A DNA stretch of 64,000 nucleotides. Source: Streptomyces guryensis. GTDB taxonomy: Bacteria > Actinomycetota > Actinomycetes > Streptomycetales > Streptomycetaceae. The position numbers were made by a program, and so were the translations under genes. Positions 24,650 through 34,011 of this stretch are shown here, one piece after another (position 1 is the stretch's first letter; every line of letters starts with the position of its first letter). The stretch spans positions 434,001-498,000 of the forward strand of contig NZ_JAJSBI010000001.1 in NCBI RefSeq assembly GCF_021261325.1. The letters are read 5' to 3'. Under the pieces are notes generated by a model. It was not told where the DNA came from. It saw only the letters and a list, made by a program, of their open reading frames with translations, and searched no databases.

Positions 24650-25558
24650 ATGGCGACGATGGCTCAAGTGACGACCCAGGAGACGGCGACCCGACCCTCG
24701 CACGGCACGGGCGCCGAGGTACGGCGCCTTGAGCTGGCGGCTTTCCTGCGCAGCCGCCGCGAGCGCATCACCCCGGAGGAGGTGGGGCTGCCGCGCGGCC
24801 GCCGGCGCCGCACGCCCGGTCTGCGCCGTGAGGAGGTCGCCCAGCTCTCCGCTGTCGGCGTCACCTGGTACACCTGGCTCGAACAGGGCCGTGACATCCA
24901 GGTCTCCGTCCAGGTCCTCGATGCCCTGGCCCGCAGCCTGATGCTCGACGCCACAGAGCGCGCCCACCTGTTCCAGCTGTCCGGCGCGGTGGACCCGACA
25001 CCGGCTCTGACCTGCCCGTCGGTGACGCCCGCCCTGCGGGCCATGCTGGAGCAACTGGAGCCGTACCCCGCGAGCATCCAGAACAGCCGGTACGACATCC
25101 TCGCCCACAACCGCACGCTCGGCCTGCTGCTGTGCGACCTGGAGGCGGTACCGCCCGAGGACCGCAACTGCATCCTGCTGTCCTACACCAACGACGACTG
25201 GCGCAACTCGATCGTGCACCTGGAGGACACCCGCCGCCTGATGGCCGCCCGCCTCCGTGCCGCCATGGCCGGCCATCTCACCGAGCCCGCCTGGAAGATG
25301 CTCCTCAAACGGCTGCGCGAGTACCCGGACTTCTGCGAGGCCTGGGAGCGCCACGAGGTCGTCGTCGCCCACAGCAAACGCAAGGAGTTCCTCAACCGCC
25401 TGGTGGGCCGAGTGGTCGTGGACCAGTCCGAACTCTGGCTGGGCCCGGAGTTGGGGTCGCGCATGGTGACGTATGTCCCGGCGGACGAAGAGTCGAGGGG
25501 GCGCATGGAGAGGCTGCACGAAATTGCGCTCGAGAAGGGCGCTTCTCAACCGGCCTGA
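24650..25558 (+). CDS. XRE-type regulator with MmyB-like ligand-binding domain
   Basis: 302 residues. The helix-turn-helix with the family signature RRTPGLRREEVAQLSAVGVTWYTWLEQGRD spans about residues 53-85. The remaining C-terminal part is the MmyB-like ligand domain (YDILAHNRTLGLLL, LGSRMVTYVPAD). Such regulators sit divergent to a single oxidoreductase or exporter and repress it until a ligand, often a fatty acid, binds. Here the target would be the MFS exporter. An alternative start is the ATG at 24659. Confidence 0.92.
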   Translation: MATMAQVTTQETATRPSHGTGAEVRRLELAAFLRSRRERITPEEVGLPRGRRRRTPGLRREEVAQLSAVGVTWYTWLEQGRDIQVSVQVLDALARSLMLDATERAHLFQLSGAVDPTPALTCPSVTPALRAMLEQLEPYPASIQNSRYDILAHNRTLGLLLCDLEAVPPEDRNCILLSYTNDDWRNSIVHLEDTRRLMAARLRAAMAGHLTEPAWKMLLKRLREYPDFCEAWERHEVVVAHSKRKEFLNRLVGRVVVDQSELWLGPELGSRMVTYVPADEESRGRMERLHEIALEKGASQPA

Positions 25559-25571
25559 GTGCGGCGGCTTC

Positions 25572-25629
25572 GAAGGGCCGCGGGGCTGTGTCGGTCTGCG
25601 GCTCCGCCGCGTGGGCGCGACCAGCCCCC
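25572..25629 (+). repeat. Dispersed intergenic repeat (CGGCTCCGCCGCGTGGGCGC type), copy 1
   Basis: GGGCTGTGTCGGTCTGCGGC followed by TCCGCCGCGTGGGCGCGA. A second copy with the same core lies at 30361-30417. Both lie in gaps at the 3' end of minus-strand genes. It contains a short GCGGC-TCC-GCCGC hairpin. Confidence 0.6.
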
Positions 25630-25648
25630 ACCCACCGCACCCGCCAAG

Positions 25649-27106
25649 CTACGCACGAACGCCCGCGGCTTGGCGCACCTCCGCAGAGTCGTCCAACTGC
25701 TCAGCCGTCCGCTCGGCAGTCCCCCGAGCCCACCTCCCACTGGTCAGCGCCCCAAGAACCAGCACCGCCACCCCACACCCGGTGAGAATCCACCACCCCG
25801 GCACGGAGGCCGAGACGAACACGTCCTTGTACGACGACGCTCCGACCCCGGAAGCCAACACCGCCCCCACGACCGCGACCCCCAGCGTCTGCCCGAGTTG
25901 CCGGCTCGTGGAGGCGACCGCGGCGGCAACGCCCGCCTGACTGCGCGGCATGCCCGACACCGCCGTGTTGGTGATCGGCGCGTTCACGAACCCGAACCCG
26001 ATTCCGAACAGCAGGTACGCGACGAACAGCGTGACGTTCGACGTCTCGGCCTCGAACCCGGCGAACAGCACCGCGCTCGCCGTGATCGCGGTGCCGGCGA
26101 CGAGGAGCGGCAGCCGCGGCCCCCTGCTCCCCACCAGCCGCCCGGACAGGGGCGCGCACAGGAACGTCGGCACCGCCATCGGCAGCATCCACAGCCCCGC
26201 GTGCAGGGCGTCGTACCCGCGCACGTTCTGCAGATACAGCGTCGACAGGAACAGGAACCCGCCGAGGGCGGCGAACGCGCTGATCGCGATCACCGTCGCC
26301 CCACTGAACGGCACCGAACGGAAGAACCGCAGGTCGATCAGGGGTTCGGTGCGACGGGGCTCGTACCAGAGCAGGCCCGCCAGTGCGGCCACTGCGACCG
26401 CGACGAAGGGGAGCACGAAGGCCGCGCCGGAGTTCGGGGCCTCGATGATCGCGTACGTCAGGGAGCCGAACAGGGCGATCACCAGGAGCTGGCCGACCGG
26501 GTCGGGGCGGCGGGCCTTGGGGGCGCGGGACTCGGGGACGTAGCGGAGGGTGAGCAGCAGGGCCGCGAGACCCACCGGCAGGTTGACCCAGAAGATCGAG
26601 CGCCAGCCGACCGACTCCACCAGCAGCCCGCCGGCCAGCGGCCCCGCGGCCATGGAGATGCCGACCACGCCTCCCCAGACGCCGATAGCCCGGGCGCGCT
26701 CGGCCGGGGCCGTGAAGGTGTTGGTGATGATCGACATGGCGACCGGGTTGAGCATCGAGCCGCCGACCGCCTGGATCATGCGGAAGGCGATGAGCGAGTC
26801 GAGGTTCGGGGCCAGGGAGCACAGCAGCGAGCCGGCCGTGAAGACGATCAGGCCCGCCATGAAGATGCGCTTGCGGCCGATGCGGTCGGCCGTGGAGCCG
26901 GCGAGCATCAGCAGCGAGGCCAGGACCAGTGTGTACGCGTCGATGGTCCACTGCAGGCCGGCCGTGCTCGCGTGCAGCTCCCGCTGCATCGACGGCAGGG
27001 CCACGTTCAGGGCGGTGACGTCGAGGCTCACGATCAGCAGGCTCATACAGCAGATAGCCAGGACGAGGAGACGTCGACGAGGGCTGAGCTCGGGCATGCG
27101 CTTCAC
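25649..27106 (-). CDS. MFS drug exporter (EmrB/QacA type)
   Basis: 485 residues with about 14 membrane segments. SLDVTALNVALPSMQREL opens the first helix (motif D1), motif A is GSTADRIGRKRIFMAG, and motif C is GISMAAGPLAGGLLVESVGW. It is unlike the first MFS gene at the sequence level, so the two are not a recent duplication. Two CTAACTAAT direct repeats lie upstream at 27131-27155 and may be a regulator site. Substrate unknown. Confidence 0.92.
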   Translation of the reverse strand: MKRMPELSPRRRLLVLAICCMSLLIVSLDVTALNVALPSMQRELHASTAGLQWTIDAYTLVLASLLMLAGSTADRIGRKRIFMAGLIVFTAGSLLCSLAPNLDSLIAFRMIQAVGGSMLNPVAMSIITNTFTAPAERARAIGVWGGVVGISMAAGPLAGGLLVESVGWRSIFWVNLPVGLAALLLTLRYVPESRAPKARRPDPVGQLLVIALFGSLTYAIIEAPNSGAAFVLPFVAVAVAALAGLLWYEPRRTEPLIDLRFFRSVPFSGATVIAISAFAALGGFLFLSTLYLQNVRGYDALHAGLWMLPMAVPTFLCAPLSGRLVGSRGPRLPLLVAGTAITASAVLFAGFEAETSNVTLFVAYLLFGIGFGFVNAPITNTAVSGMPRSQAGVAAAVASTSRQLGQTLGVAVVGAVLASGVGASSYKDVFVSASVPGWWILTGCGVAVLVLGALTSGRWARGTAERTAEQLDDSAEVRQAAGVRA

Positions 27107-27130
27107 TCTACGCCGACTTCGATAGTGCGT

Positions 27131-27155
27131 CTAACTAATAGTGCTGCTAACTAAT
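27131..27155. promoter_or_regulatory. Direct repeats CTAACTAAT, 16 bp apart
   Basis: CTAACTAAT at 27131-27139 and at 27147-27155 are identical, AT-rich and stand out in this GC-rich context. They lie 24 bp upstream of the MFS start. A 16-bp spacing suits two monomers on nearly the same DNA face. Confidence 0.45.
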
Positions 27156-27183
27156 GGCAGCTACATGATCACTGCCGATGCGC

Positions 27184-27189
27184 GACAAT
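27184..27189 (+). promoter_or_regulatory. -10-like element (GACAAT), leaderless start of dus
   Basis: GACAAT ends 6 nt before the ATG at 27196 and supports that start over the ATG at 27178. Confidence 0.4.
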
Positions 27190-27195
27190 GGGCCA

Positions 27196-28392
27196 ATGCC
27201 CACGCCCGTGTCCCCCTTGCAGATCGGCCCGCACACCGTCGAGCCGCCCGTCGTCCTGGCCCCGATGGCCGGGATCACCAACGCGCCCTTCCGCACCCTG
27301 TGCAGGGAGTTCAGCGGCGGCAAGGGCCTGTTCGTGAGCGAGATGATCACGACCCGGGCGCTGGTCGAGCGCAACGAGAAGACCATGCAGCTGATCCACT
27401 TCGACGCGAGTGAGAAGCCGCGCTCCATCCAGTTGTACGGCGTCGACCCGGCGACCGTCGGCAAGGCCGTCCGTATGATCGCGGAGGAGGACCTCGCCGA
27501 CCACATCGACCTGAACTTCGGCTGCCCGGTCCCGAAGGTGACGCGCAAGGGCGGCGGCTCGGCCCTCCCCTACAAGCGCAACCTGCTCCGCGCCATCCTG
27601 CGCGAGGCGGTCTCCGGCGCGGGCGACCTCCCGGTCACCATGAAGATGCGCAAGGGCATCGACGCCGACCACATCACCTACCTCGACGCCGGCCGCATCG
27701 CCGTCGAGGAGGGCGTGACGGCCATCGCCCTGCACGGCCGCACCGCCGCCCAGCACTACGGCGGCACGGCGGACTGGGACGCCATCGCGCGCCTCAAGGA
27801 GCACGTGCCGGAGATCCCCGTCCTCGGCAACGGCGACATCTGGTCGGCCGAGGACGCGCTGCGGATGGTGCGCGAGACGGGGTGCGACGGGGTGGTCGTC
27901 GGCCGTGGCTGCCTGGGCCGGCCCTGGCTGTTCGCGGACCTGGTGGCGGCCTTCGAGGGGCGCACGGAGGACATCGCGCGTCCCTCCCTGCGTGAGGTCG
28001 CCGACGTCATGGTCCGCCACGCCACGCTTCTCGGCGAGTGGATCGAAAATGGAGGGGCGGCCCGGAGGGCCACTGATGAGGGTGGTGGTGGGAGACGGGC
28101 GGGCGAGTCCAAGGGCGTCGTGGACTTCCGCAAGCACGTCGCCTGGTATCTGAAGGGCTTCGCGGTCGGCAGCGAGATGCGCAAGCGCCTTGCGATCACG
28201 TCCTCCCTGGCCGAACTCCGCGCCGGGCTCGACGAGTTGGACCTCGACCAGCCCTGGCCCACCGGCGCCGACGGCCCCCGCGGCCGCACCTCCGGCAACA
28301 ACCGGGTGGTCCTGCCGGACGGCTGGCTGAAGGACCCGTACGACTGCGCGGGGATCGGCGAGGACGCGGAGCTGGACACGTCCGGCGGCTGA
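27196..28392 (+). CDS. dusB: tRNA-dihydrouridine synthase (DusB type)
   Basis: A 398-residue FMN-dependent TIM barrel. PVVLAPMAGITNAPFR, the signature LNFGCPVPKVTRKGGGSAL with catalytic Cys (about residue 110), and VVVGRGCLGRPWLF are Dus hallmarks. It reduces uridines in the tRNA D-loop. A Gly/Arg-rich insert (about residues 283-305, from ENGGAARRATDEG) interrupts the usual sequence between the barrel and the C-terminal helical domain, making it slightly longer than typical. It is divergent from the MFS gene. Confidence 0.93.
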   Translation: MPTPVSPLQIGPHTVEPPVVLAPMAGITNAPFRTLCREFSGGKGLFVSEMITTRALVERNEKTMQLIHFDASEKPRSIQLYGVDPATVGKAVRMIAEEDLADHIDLNFGCPVPKVTRKGGGSALPYKRNLLRAILREAVSGAGDLPVTMKMRKGIDADHITYLDAGRIAVEEGVTAIALHGRTAAQHYGGTADWDAIARLKEHVPEIPVLGNGDIWSAEDALRMVRETGCDGVVVGRGCLGRPWLFADLVAAFEGRTEDIARPSLREVADVMVRHATLLGEWIENGGAARRATDEGGGGRRAGESKGVVDFRKHVAWYLKGFAVGSEMRKRLAITSSLAELRAGLDELDLDQPWPTGADGPRGRTSGNNRVVLPDGWLKDPYDCAGIGEDAELDTSGG

Positions 28393-28406
28393 GACTCCCC
28401 GCCTCC

Positions 28407-30170
28407 TCAGTCCTTCTTCGGGTGCGGGGTCGAGCCGTATGCCGTCAGGAACCTGTCGCGGAACGCGCTCATCTTCCACACCGGGGCGTTGTGCGCCGGG
28501 CGCAGGCCGTCCGACCAGCCCCAGCTGTCGATCTTGTCGAGGACCTTGGGGTCCTTGGCGACGATCGAGATCGGCACGTCACGGCTGGCGTGGTTGCCGC
28601 TGACGCGGGCGATGGGCTGGTGGTCGCCGAGGAAGACCAGAACGGTGTTGTCGTTGCCGTAGCGCTCCAGCCACTGCGTGAGGGCGGTCACCGAGTACTG
28701 GACCGACTTGCCGTACTCCGCCTGGGACCTGGGCGAGCTGGCGATGATGTCCGACGGCTTGTTGCCGGCCTTGTGGATGGCGTTGAAGACCGAGCCGTCA
28801 CCGAGGTCGTCCCAGGGGACCATCTTGGGGATCGGCGCCCACGGCTGGTGGCTGGAGGTCAGGATGACCAGCGACATCAGCGGTTTGCTGCGCTTCCTGC
28901 TGTGCTCCAGGTTCTGGAACTGCTGGAGCGCGTACTGGTCCGGCATCGTCGACCAGCTGAACTTCGGGCCCTTGTAGCCCATCTGGAAAGCGTTGCGGTA
29001 GGAGTCGAGGCCGTAGAACTTCGACTCCGGCCAGCTCTTCTGGACGCCCGGCATGATGCCGACCGTGTCCCAGTCGCCCGTCTTCTTGAACGCCTCGGTG
29101 AGGCTCATGTGGTCGCTGGCCATGAGCGTGCGGTAGCGCTGCTGGTTGCTGATCCACAGGCCCGACATGGTGGTGGAGTGACCGAGCCAGCTGCTGCCGC
29201 CGTAGGTCGCCGAGGTCAGCCAGCCGCTCCTGGCGTGGAAGCCCGCCTTCGCGAGCGCCTTGGTGCGGGCGTCGAGCGTCGCGTCGACACCGGGCGCCTC
29301 CACCGGGTCCTCGATCGCGCTGCGGCCGTAGCTCTCGATGAACGTGAAGATCATGTCCTTGCCGCGCAGGTCCGGCACCAGCTGGCCGGGCGGTGTGTTC
29401 CCGAACGCGTCGACCTTGGCGACCTTCTGGAACTCCGCCTCGTCCCGCAGGGTGTCCCGCACCCGGGCCGCCTGGATCGCCACCGCCCCGGCGGTGCGGT
29501 CGGAGGCGATCGGTACGCCCATGATCTGCAGGCCGAGCGCCGAACACAGCACCCAGACCGTCGTGGCGCCCAGGGTCGCCCTCGTCGCCACCTGCTTGTG
29601 GAGCGCCAGCAGATTGCTGAGCCGGACCATCGCGAGCGCCATCAGGCTCAGCGCGAGGAGGACCAGGACGACGGCACCGACCGTGGCACCGATCGCCACG
29701 GCCCTGCCCATCGAGTCCTGGATGTACGACTGCGCGTCGGGGAGCAACTCCCAGTCGAGGACGAGGTTGAAGGGCCGGCCGAGATACTCGTTGAACCCCA
29801 TGTCCAGGAAGTTCACGATCGTCATCGCGCCCAGCGCCACCCCGGACAGCACCGCCACCACCAGCCGCGGCCTGCGCGGCAGCGCGAGCGCGACGGCGGC
29901 CCCGATGATCGCCTCCACCGGTATGCGCAGGAACCGGTCGGTGTGCAGCGCGGTCATCCGGTTCGGCAGCAGGAGCGCGCCGAGGACGAGCACGGCGGCG
30001 AGGCCCGTGATCGTCCACCGGATGTTGCGTACGGCTGCGGGGTGCCGTTCCCGCCGCGCGGCGAGCCGCGCGCGCAGCGTGACGCGGGCAGGCGCCGCCT
30101 GCTCCGATGCTTCCGGCTCGACCTCGGGTGTTGTGCCCTCTGTGACGTTCTCGACGGTGTCCGGCTGCAC
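28407..30170 (-). CDS. LtaS-like membrane sulfatase/phosphoglycerol transferase family protein
   Basis: 587 residues from a GTG at 30170 with GGAAGG 8 nt upstream; the frame is open to 30287. A charged N-terminal tail is followed by about five membrane helices (residues about 45-230) and an extracellular sulfatase-type domain. The nucleophile Thr is expected around YGGSSWLGHSTTMSGL, and LGDHQPIARVSGNHA contains metal-ligand His/Asp. Related to LtaS and to OpgB-like phosphoglycerol transferases. Its polymer substrate in Streptomyces is unknown; a wall-linked glycopolymer is likely. Confidence 0.82.
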   Translation of the reverse strand: MQPDTVENVTEGTTPEVEPEASEQAAPARVTLRARLAARRERHPAAVRNIRWTITGLAAVLVLGALLLPNRMTALHTDRFLRIPVEAIIGAAVALALPRRPRLVVAVLSGVALGAMTIVNFLDMGFNEYLGRPFNLVLDWELLPDAQSYIQDSMGRAVAIGATVGAVVLVLLALSLMALAMVRLSNLLALHKQVATRATLGATTVWVLCSALGLQIMGVPIASDRTAGAVAIQAARVRDTLRDEAEFQKVAKVDAFGNTPPGQLVPDLRGKDMIFTFIESYGRSAIEDPVEAPGVDATLDARTKALAKAGFHARSGWLTSATYGGSSWLGHSTTMSGLWISNQQRYRTLMASDHMSLTEAFKKTGDWDTVGIMPGVQKSWPESKFYGLDSYRNAFQMGYKGPKFSWSTMPDQYALQQFQNLEHSRKRSKPLMSLVILTSSHQPWAPIPKMVPWDDLGDGSVFNAIHKAGNKPSDIIASSPRSQAEYGKSVQYSVTALTQWLERYGNDNTVLVFLGDHQPIARVSGNHASRDVPISIVAKDPKVLDKIDSWGWSDGLRPAHNAPVWKMSAFRDRFLTAYGSTPHPKKD

Positions 30171-30360
30171 CCGAAGGTCCTTCCGCGCATGGCCCGTGAC
30201 AAGGCGGCGGGCCACGCTGGGGAGGCAACGCGGATCGGTTTCAGGACCCGCTCGGCCCGCCGCCATTCCGTACGGGCTGCCGCACACCCCTGTTCAGGGG
30301 CGTGAGGCAAACACCGGGCAAATGCCTGGTCAACGGCGCGCGGTCACGGCTTTTGTCTTC

Positions 30361-30417
30361 AGGGGCGCGGGGGCTGTGTCGATGTGCGGCTCCGCCGCGT
30401 GGGCGCGATCATCCCCC
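30361..30417 (+). repeat. Dispersed intergenic repeat (CGGCTCCGCCGCGTGGGCGC type), copy 2
   Basis: GGGCTGTGTCGATGTGCGGC followed by TCCGCCGCGTGGGCGCGA matches the copy at 25572 with few differences. The gap 30171-30457 holds this element and no gene that I can support. Confidence 0.6.
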
Positions 30418-30457
30418 TCGGACCCGCACCTGCCACACAACCGACCGAACCGAGCCC

Positions 30458-32395
30458 TTACGCGCCCCCCACGGCAGTGAGCAGCGCCAGCGGCGCCGCC
30501 GCAGACCGAGACTCCCGCACACACGCATGCGGATACGGCACAGGCTCCGCATGAGTGTCCCGCCCGTACCCGGCAATGACTTCCGGAAGTCGATGCCCGG
30601 CTGCCGTCGCCGCGTCCACCAGCCCACGCGCCACCTCCCGAGCCTCGTCATGCAGCCCGTACCGAGCCAGCCCGAGCGCGATCAGCGCGTTGTCGTGCGG
30701 CCACACCGAACCCCGGTGGTACGACAGCGGGTGATACGCCGCCTGGCCCGCGGCCACCGTGCGCACACCCCACCCGGAGAAGAAGTCGGGCTCCAGCAAC
30801 CGCCGGCCCACCGACTCCCCGTACTCCTTGTCCAGCAGGCCGGACCACAGCAGATGTCCGGCGTCCGACGCCAACGCGTCCACCTGCCTGCCCTCGCCGT
30901 CCAGGGCCAGCGCCGGGAAGGACCGGTCCGCCATCCAGAAGTCCCGCTGGAAACGATCCCGCAGATCACCGGCCGCCTGCTCCAGCAGCGCCGCGTACAC
31001 CTCGTCCGCCCAGACGGTGCGCGCGACCCAGGCCGTCCGGCGCAGTGCGTCGTAGGCGTAGCCCTGGGCGCCGGCCGCCATCACGGCCCCGCTCGCCCGT
31101 GCTCCGTCGGCGGAGCAGATCGCGCCGGGGGAGTCCTTCCAGTTCTGGTTGGCGAGGCCGCCCTGGTCGGCCCGGTAGACCAGGTAGCCGCGGGAGGTGA
31201 GCCCGCCGTGATCCAGCATCCAGCCGATCGCGGCGCGGGCGTGGGGTTCGAGGCGGCGGGCGAGCGCCAGGTCCCCGGTCTGCTCGACGTACGCACCCAG
31301 CAGTACGAGGAACAGCGGTGTGGCATCCACGGAGCCGTAGTAACGCCCGAACGGCACCTGCCCGAAGTGCGCCAGCTCCCCGTGCCGTACCTCGTGCACG
31401 ATCTTGCCGGGCTGGGACACCGAGTCCGCGCCGGTCTCGGTCGCCTGGGTGGCGGCGAGGGCGGGCAGCGTGGCGGCGGCGAGCTGCGGGCGGAAGGGGA
31501 GGGCGAAGAGGGAGGTGAGCAGTGCGTCGCGGCCCAGCAGCGTCAGGAACCAGGGGGCCCCGGCGGCCGGTACGTGCAGTTCCTCGCCGTCCGGGCCGGT
31601 CGCGGTGACCTGGAGCGAGGCCAGGTCCGCGAGTCCGCGGGCACAGGCCGCCGCCAGCTCGGGCCAGCCGGTCGGGAAGGGCACACCCTCCGCGAACTCG
31701 CCTTCCAGGGCGAGGAGTCGGGCGCCGGCGGCGGCAGGCGAGTCGGGGACACGCGGGGGCCGCACCGCTCCGTGCGGATGGGCCGCCACCCGCAGCGCCA
31801 GTTCGGCCGTGCCGTGCGGCTCCAGTTCGAGCGTCCAGACGAGGCGCCGGGCGCCCGTGCCCGTCTCCTCGACGCCGTCCGGGGCGGGCTCGGCCGTCAC
31901 CGTCGTACCGGAACGCCATTCACGGCGCTGGTAGGTGAACTCGACGCCGTCGTCGAGGATCTGGCGGGAACGGGTGGCGCCGATCTTGGTGTAGGTGCGG
32001 TGGTCGGAGCGCAGCTCGAACTGGTCGGTGAAGTCGGCGTCCGCGGTGAGGGCGAGGCGGATCGTCGTCGGCACCGGGCGGTTGCTGGTGACCCGCAGGG
32101 ACTCGACGAACGCGCTGTCGCCGACGGCCTGCTCGCGGAAGATCGTGTACGCGGGCGGCTCCTGGCGTCCGCCGCGCGGGACGAGGACACAGCGCGCCGT
32201 GTCCCCGTCGGCGACGGGTGTGAGAGCCTCCGGCACCGCGCCGTCGACCGTCAGCTGCCAGCGGCTCAGATGCCGGGCGTCCCGAACGAACAACCCGTCC
32301 GGGGAGCCCGACCCCCGCACGCCGCTGATGTCCCCGCCGTCGCCGACGGCCGCGAACGTTCCGCCGTGCACGAGCAGATGATGCCGGTCCGTCAT
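30458..32395 (-). CDS. Amylo-alpha-1,6-glucosidase/glycogen-debranching-type protein
   Basis: 645 residues. The N-terminal beta domain (GDE_N_bis type) opens VHGGTFAAVGDGGDISGV with GLFVRDARHLSRW. A catalytic (alpha/alpha)6 toroid follows (PWFLTLLGRDALLTSL, WKDSPGAICSADGA, YHRGSVWPHDNALIALGL). The Asp in GRD and the acidic residues in the toroid are the likely catalytic pair. Its start overlaps the stop of the upstream glycoside hydrolase gene (ATGA). It probably trims alpha-linked glucan or a related disaccharide. Exact substrate unproven. Confidence 0.88.
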   Translation of the reverse strand: MTDRHHLLVHGGTFAAVGDGGDISGVRGSGSPDGLFVRDARHLSRWQLTVDGAVPEALTPVADGDTARCVLVPRGGRQEPPAYTIFREQAVGDSAFVESLRVTSNRPVPTTIRLALTADADFTDQFELRSDHRTYTKIGATRSRQILDDGVEFTYQRREWRSGTTVTAEPAPDGVEETGTGARRLVWTLELEPHGTAELALRVAAHPHGAVRPPRVPDSPAAAGARLLALEGEFAEGVPFPTGWPELAAACARGLADLASLQVTATGPDGEELHVPAAGAPWFLTLLGRDALLTSLFALPFRPQLAAATLPALAATQATETGADSVSQPGKIVHEVRHGELAHFGQVPFGRYYGSVDATPLFLVLLGAYVEQTGDLALARRLEPHARAAIGWMLDHGGLTSRGYLVYRADQGGLANQNWKDSPGAICSADGARASGAVMAAGAQGYAYDALRRTAWVARTVWADEVYAALLEQAAGDLRDRFQRDFWMADRSFPALALDGEGRQVDALASDAGHLLWSGLLDKEYGESVGRRLLEPDFFSGWGVRTVAAGQAAYHPLSYHRGSVWPHDNALIALGLARYGLHDEAREVARGLVDAATAAGHRLPEVIAGYGRDTHAEPVPYPHACVRESRSAAAPLALLTAVGGA

Positions 32396-33891
32396 GCCCG
32401 GTCGCCTCCCCTGACTTCCTTGTCGCTCCTGTCGAGGTCACTTCCGTCGCAGCCACTTGCCTCGCGGCCGGTGCTGCCGAAGTCACTTCTGTCGAACGTG
32501 CCGATGCCCGTACGGGACACGCCGTGCCCGGGGCGCTCATGGAGCAGATCCAGCGCCAGGGCGGCGGTCCAGCTGAACCCGGTCGCGCCGCACGCCTCGC
32601 CGGTGAACGGGTCCACGTACTCCGCGAACCCGGACGTGCCGGCGATGTCCAGGACGGCCTCCCGCAGCGCGTCGGCCCGCGACTGCTCGCCGTGCGTGCG
32701 CAGCCCGCGCTCCAGCAGCCAGCTCATGTTGAACCAGGCCGGGCCCCGCCAGTAGCGGTGCGGGTCGAAGGCCTCGCCGAGGAGGTCGTAGGAGGGGGCC
32801 AGGCGGGTCGTGCCGCCGAGGCCGAAGTGCGGGCCGCCGGCCGTGCGGACGAGGGCGGCGGCCGTCTCGCGCGGGAGCGTGGGAAGAAGGAGGGGGACGA
32901 GGCCCGAGACGCTCCGCTCCGGGATCAGCTGCCCGACGCGCACGTCCCGGCAGAAGAACATCCCCTCCGCCGGGTCCCACAGCCGGTCGAGCAGCGCGCT
33001 CGTCAGCCGCTCCGCGCGCGCGTGGCGGGCCGTGCCCGTCGCGCCCAGCTCGTGCGCGATCCGGGCCAGGGCGTGCTCGGAGGCGATCAGCAGGGCGTTG
33101 AAGGCGGGGTCCTCGACGGCGAAGTCCCCGGGCGCGTCGGCGTAACCGCGATCCCGGTAGTCCGTCGCCAGCCGCACGTACCGCCCGTAGTCCAGATCCG
33201 TCGGCCGGTCCTCGGCGGCCCCGTGGTCGAGGTCGGCGCGCCGGAAGGAGCGGGCCGGGGCGGGGGTGACGCGGGCGAGCGGCGCGTCCCAGCAGGGGCT
33301 GTTGTCCATGCCCTGTTCCCAGGGGTGCACGACGGACGCCAGGCCGCCCCCGCCGAGGTCCCGCCGGTGCAGCAGATAGCGGTGCCAGGCGGCCAGCTTG
33401 GGATACATCCGGGTGAGGAAGCCGCGCGCACGGGACAGCCCGGGGTCGGCGCAGTGCACCAGCCAGACGGCGAGCGCGTGCACCGGTGGCTGCACGATGC
33501 CGGAGGTCTGTACGGTGCGCGGGGCGCCCGCAGCACGCCCCGCGGTCGAGGAGCGCCAGAAGTCCGGGCTCGGGAAGTACGCGTCGAGCGGTACGGAGGG
33601 GTTGAAGACGATGTGCGGGACGCGCCCGTCCTCCCACTGGGCCGCCAGCAGCGTCTCCAGCTCCGTCTGCGCCCGTAACGGCGACAGGTGCCTGAGGCCG
33701 ATCGCGACGAAGGCCGAGTCCCAGGACCACTGGTGGGGATACAGGCTGCGCGAGGGGACCGTGGACGCTCCCGTCCAGTTGTCCTCCAGCACCCGGGCGG
33801 CCCTGACGTGCAGCGAACCCGGCACGGGGGGCGGATCGTATGCAATGGGGTGCTGTGCGGCACGGCTGGTGAGTTGGGCGGTGCGATCCAC
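32392..33891 (-). CDS. MGH1-like (alpha/alpha)6 glycoside hydrolase
   Basis: 499 residues from a GTG at 33891 with GGGGAG about 6 nt upstream; the open frame extends much further. QWSWDSAFVAIGLRHLSP, HPWEQGMDNSPCWD and YWRGPAWFNMSWLLERGL are blocks shared with mannosylglycerate hydrolase/trehalase-like GH63-type enzymes. No signal peptide. Codon 72 is TTA (33676-33678), so efficient translation needs BldA tRNA. It is translationally coupled to the debranching gene and divergent from a ROK regulator, suggesting a regulated glycan-utilisation pair. Confidence 0.85.
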   Translation of the reverse strand: MDRTAQLTSRAAQHPIAYDPPPVPGSLHVRAARVLEDNWTGASTVPSRSLYPHQWSWDSAFVAIGLRHLSPLRAQTELETLLAAQWEDGRVPHIVFNPSVPLDAYFPSPDFWRSSTAGRAAGAPRTVQTSGIVQPPVHALAVWLVHCADPGLSRARGFLTRMYPKLAAWHRYLLHRRDLGGGGLASVVHPWEQGMDNSPCWDAPLARVTPAPARSFRRADLDHGAAEDRPTDLDYGRYVRLATDYRDRGYADAPGDFAVEDPAFNALLIASEHALARIAHELGATGTARHARAERLTSALLDRLWDPAEGMFFCRDVRVGQLIPERSVSGLVPLLLPTLPRETAAALVRTAGGPHFGLGGTTRLAPSYDLLGEAFDPHRYWRGPAWFNMSWLLERGLRTHGEQSRADALREAVLDIAGTSGFAEYVDPFTGEACGATGFSWTAALALDLLHERPGHGVSRTGIGTFDRSDFGSTGREASGCDGSDLDRSDKEVRGGDRA

Positions 33892-33945
33892 TCGGGGCTC
33901 CCCGAAAGACGTGCGCTCGACCGGTTCGGTCGCGGCTACCGTAGA

Positions 33946-33961
33946 GTTACGTCTATTTAAC
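33946..33961. promoter_or_regulatory. AT-rich inverted repeat GTTA-N8-TAAC in the divergent promoter
   Basis: GTTACGTCTATTTAAC lies in the 120-bp gap between the glycoside hydrolase and ROK genes, next to a TAGAGT -10-like hexamer (33942-33947). It is a candidate ROK operator. Confidence 0.4.
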
Positions 33962-34011
33962 ACGCAAAACCCAGGATGTAATGCAAGCTTGAGAAACACA
34001 AGGGGGTGCGC

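Noticed and set aside
22833..24671. 612-codon plus-strand frame opposite the MFS gene
   Set aside because: Charged, repetitive translation typical of antisense to a membrane protein; no motif.
28422..30305. 627-codon plus-strand frame opposite the LtaS-like gene
   Set aside because: Antisense shadow without motifs; the minus strand has membrane helices and sulfatase blocks.
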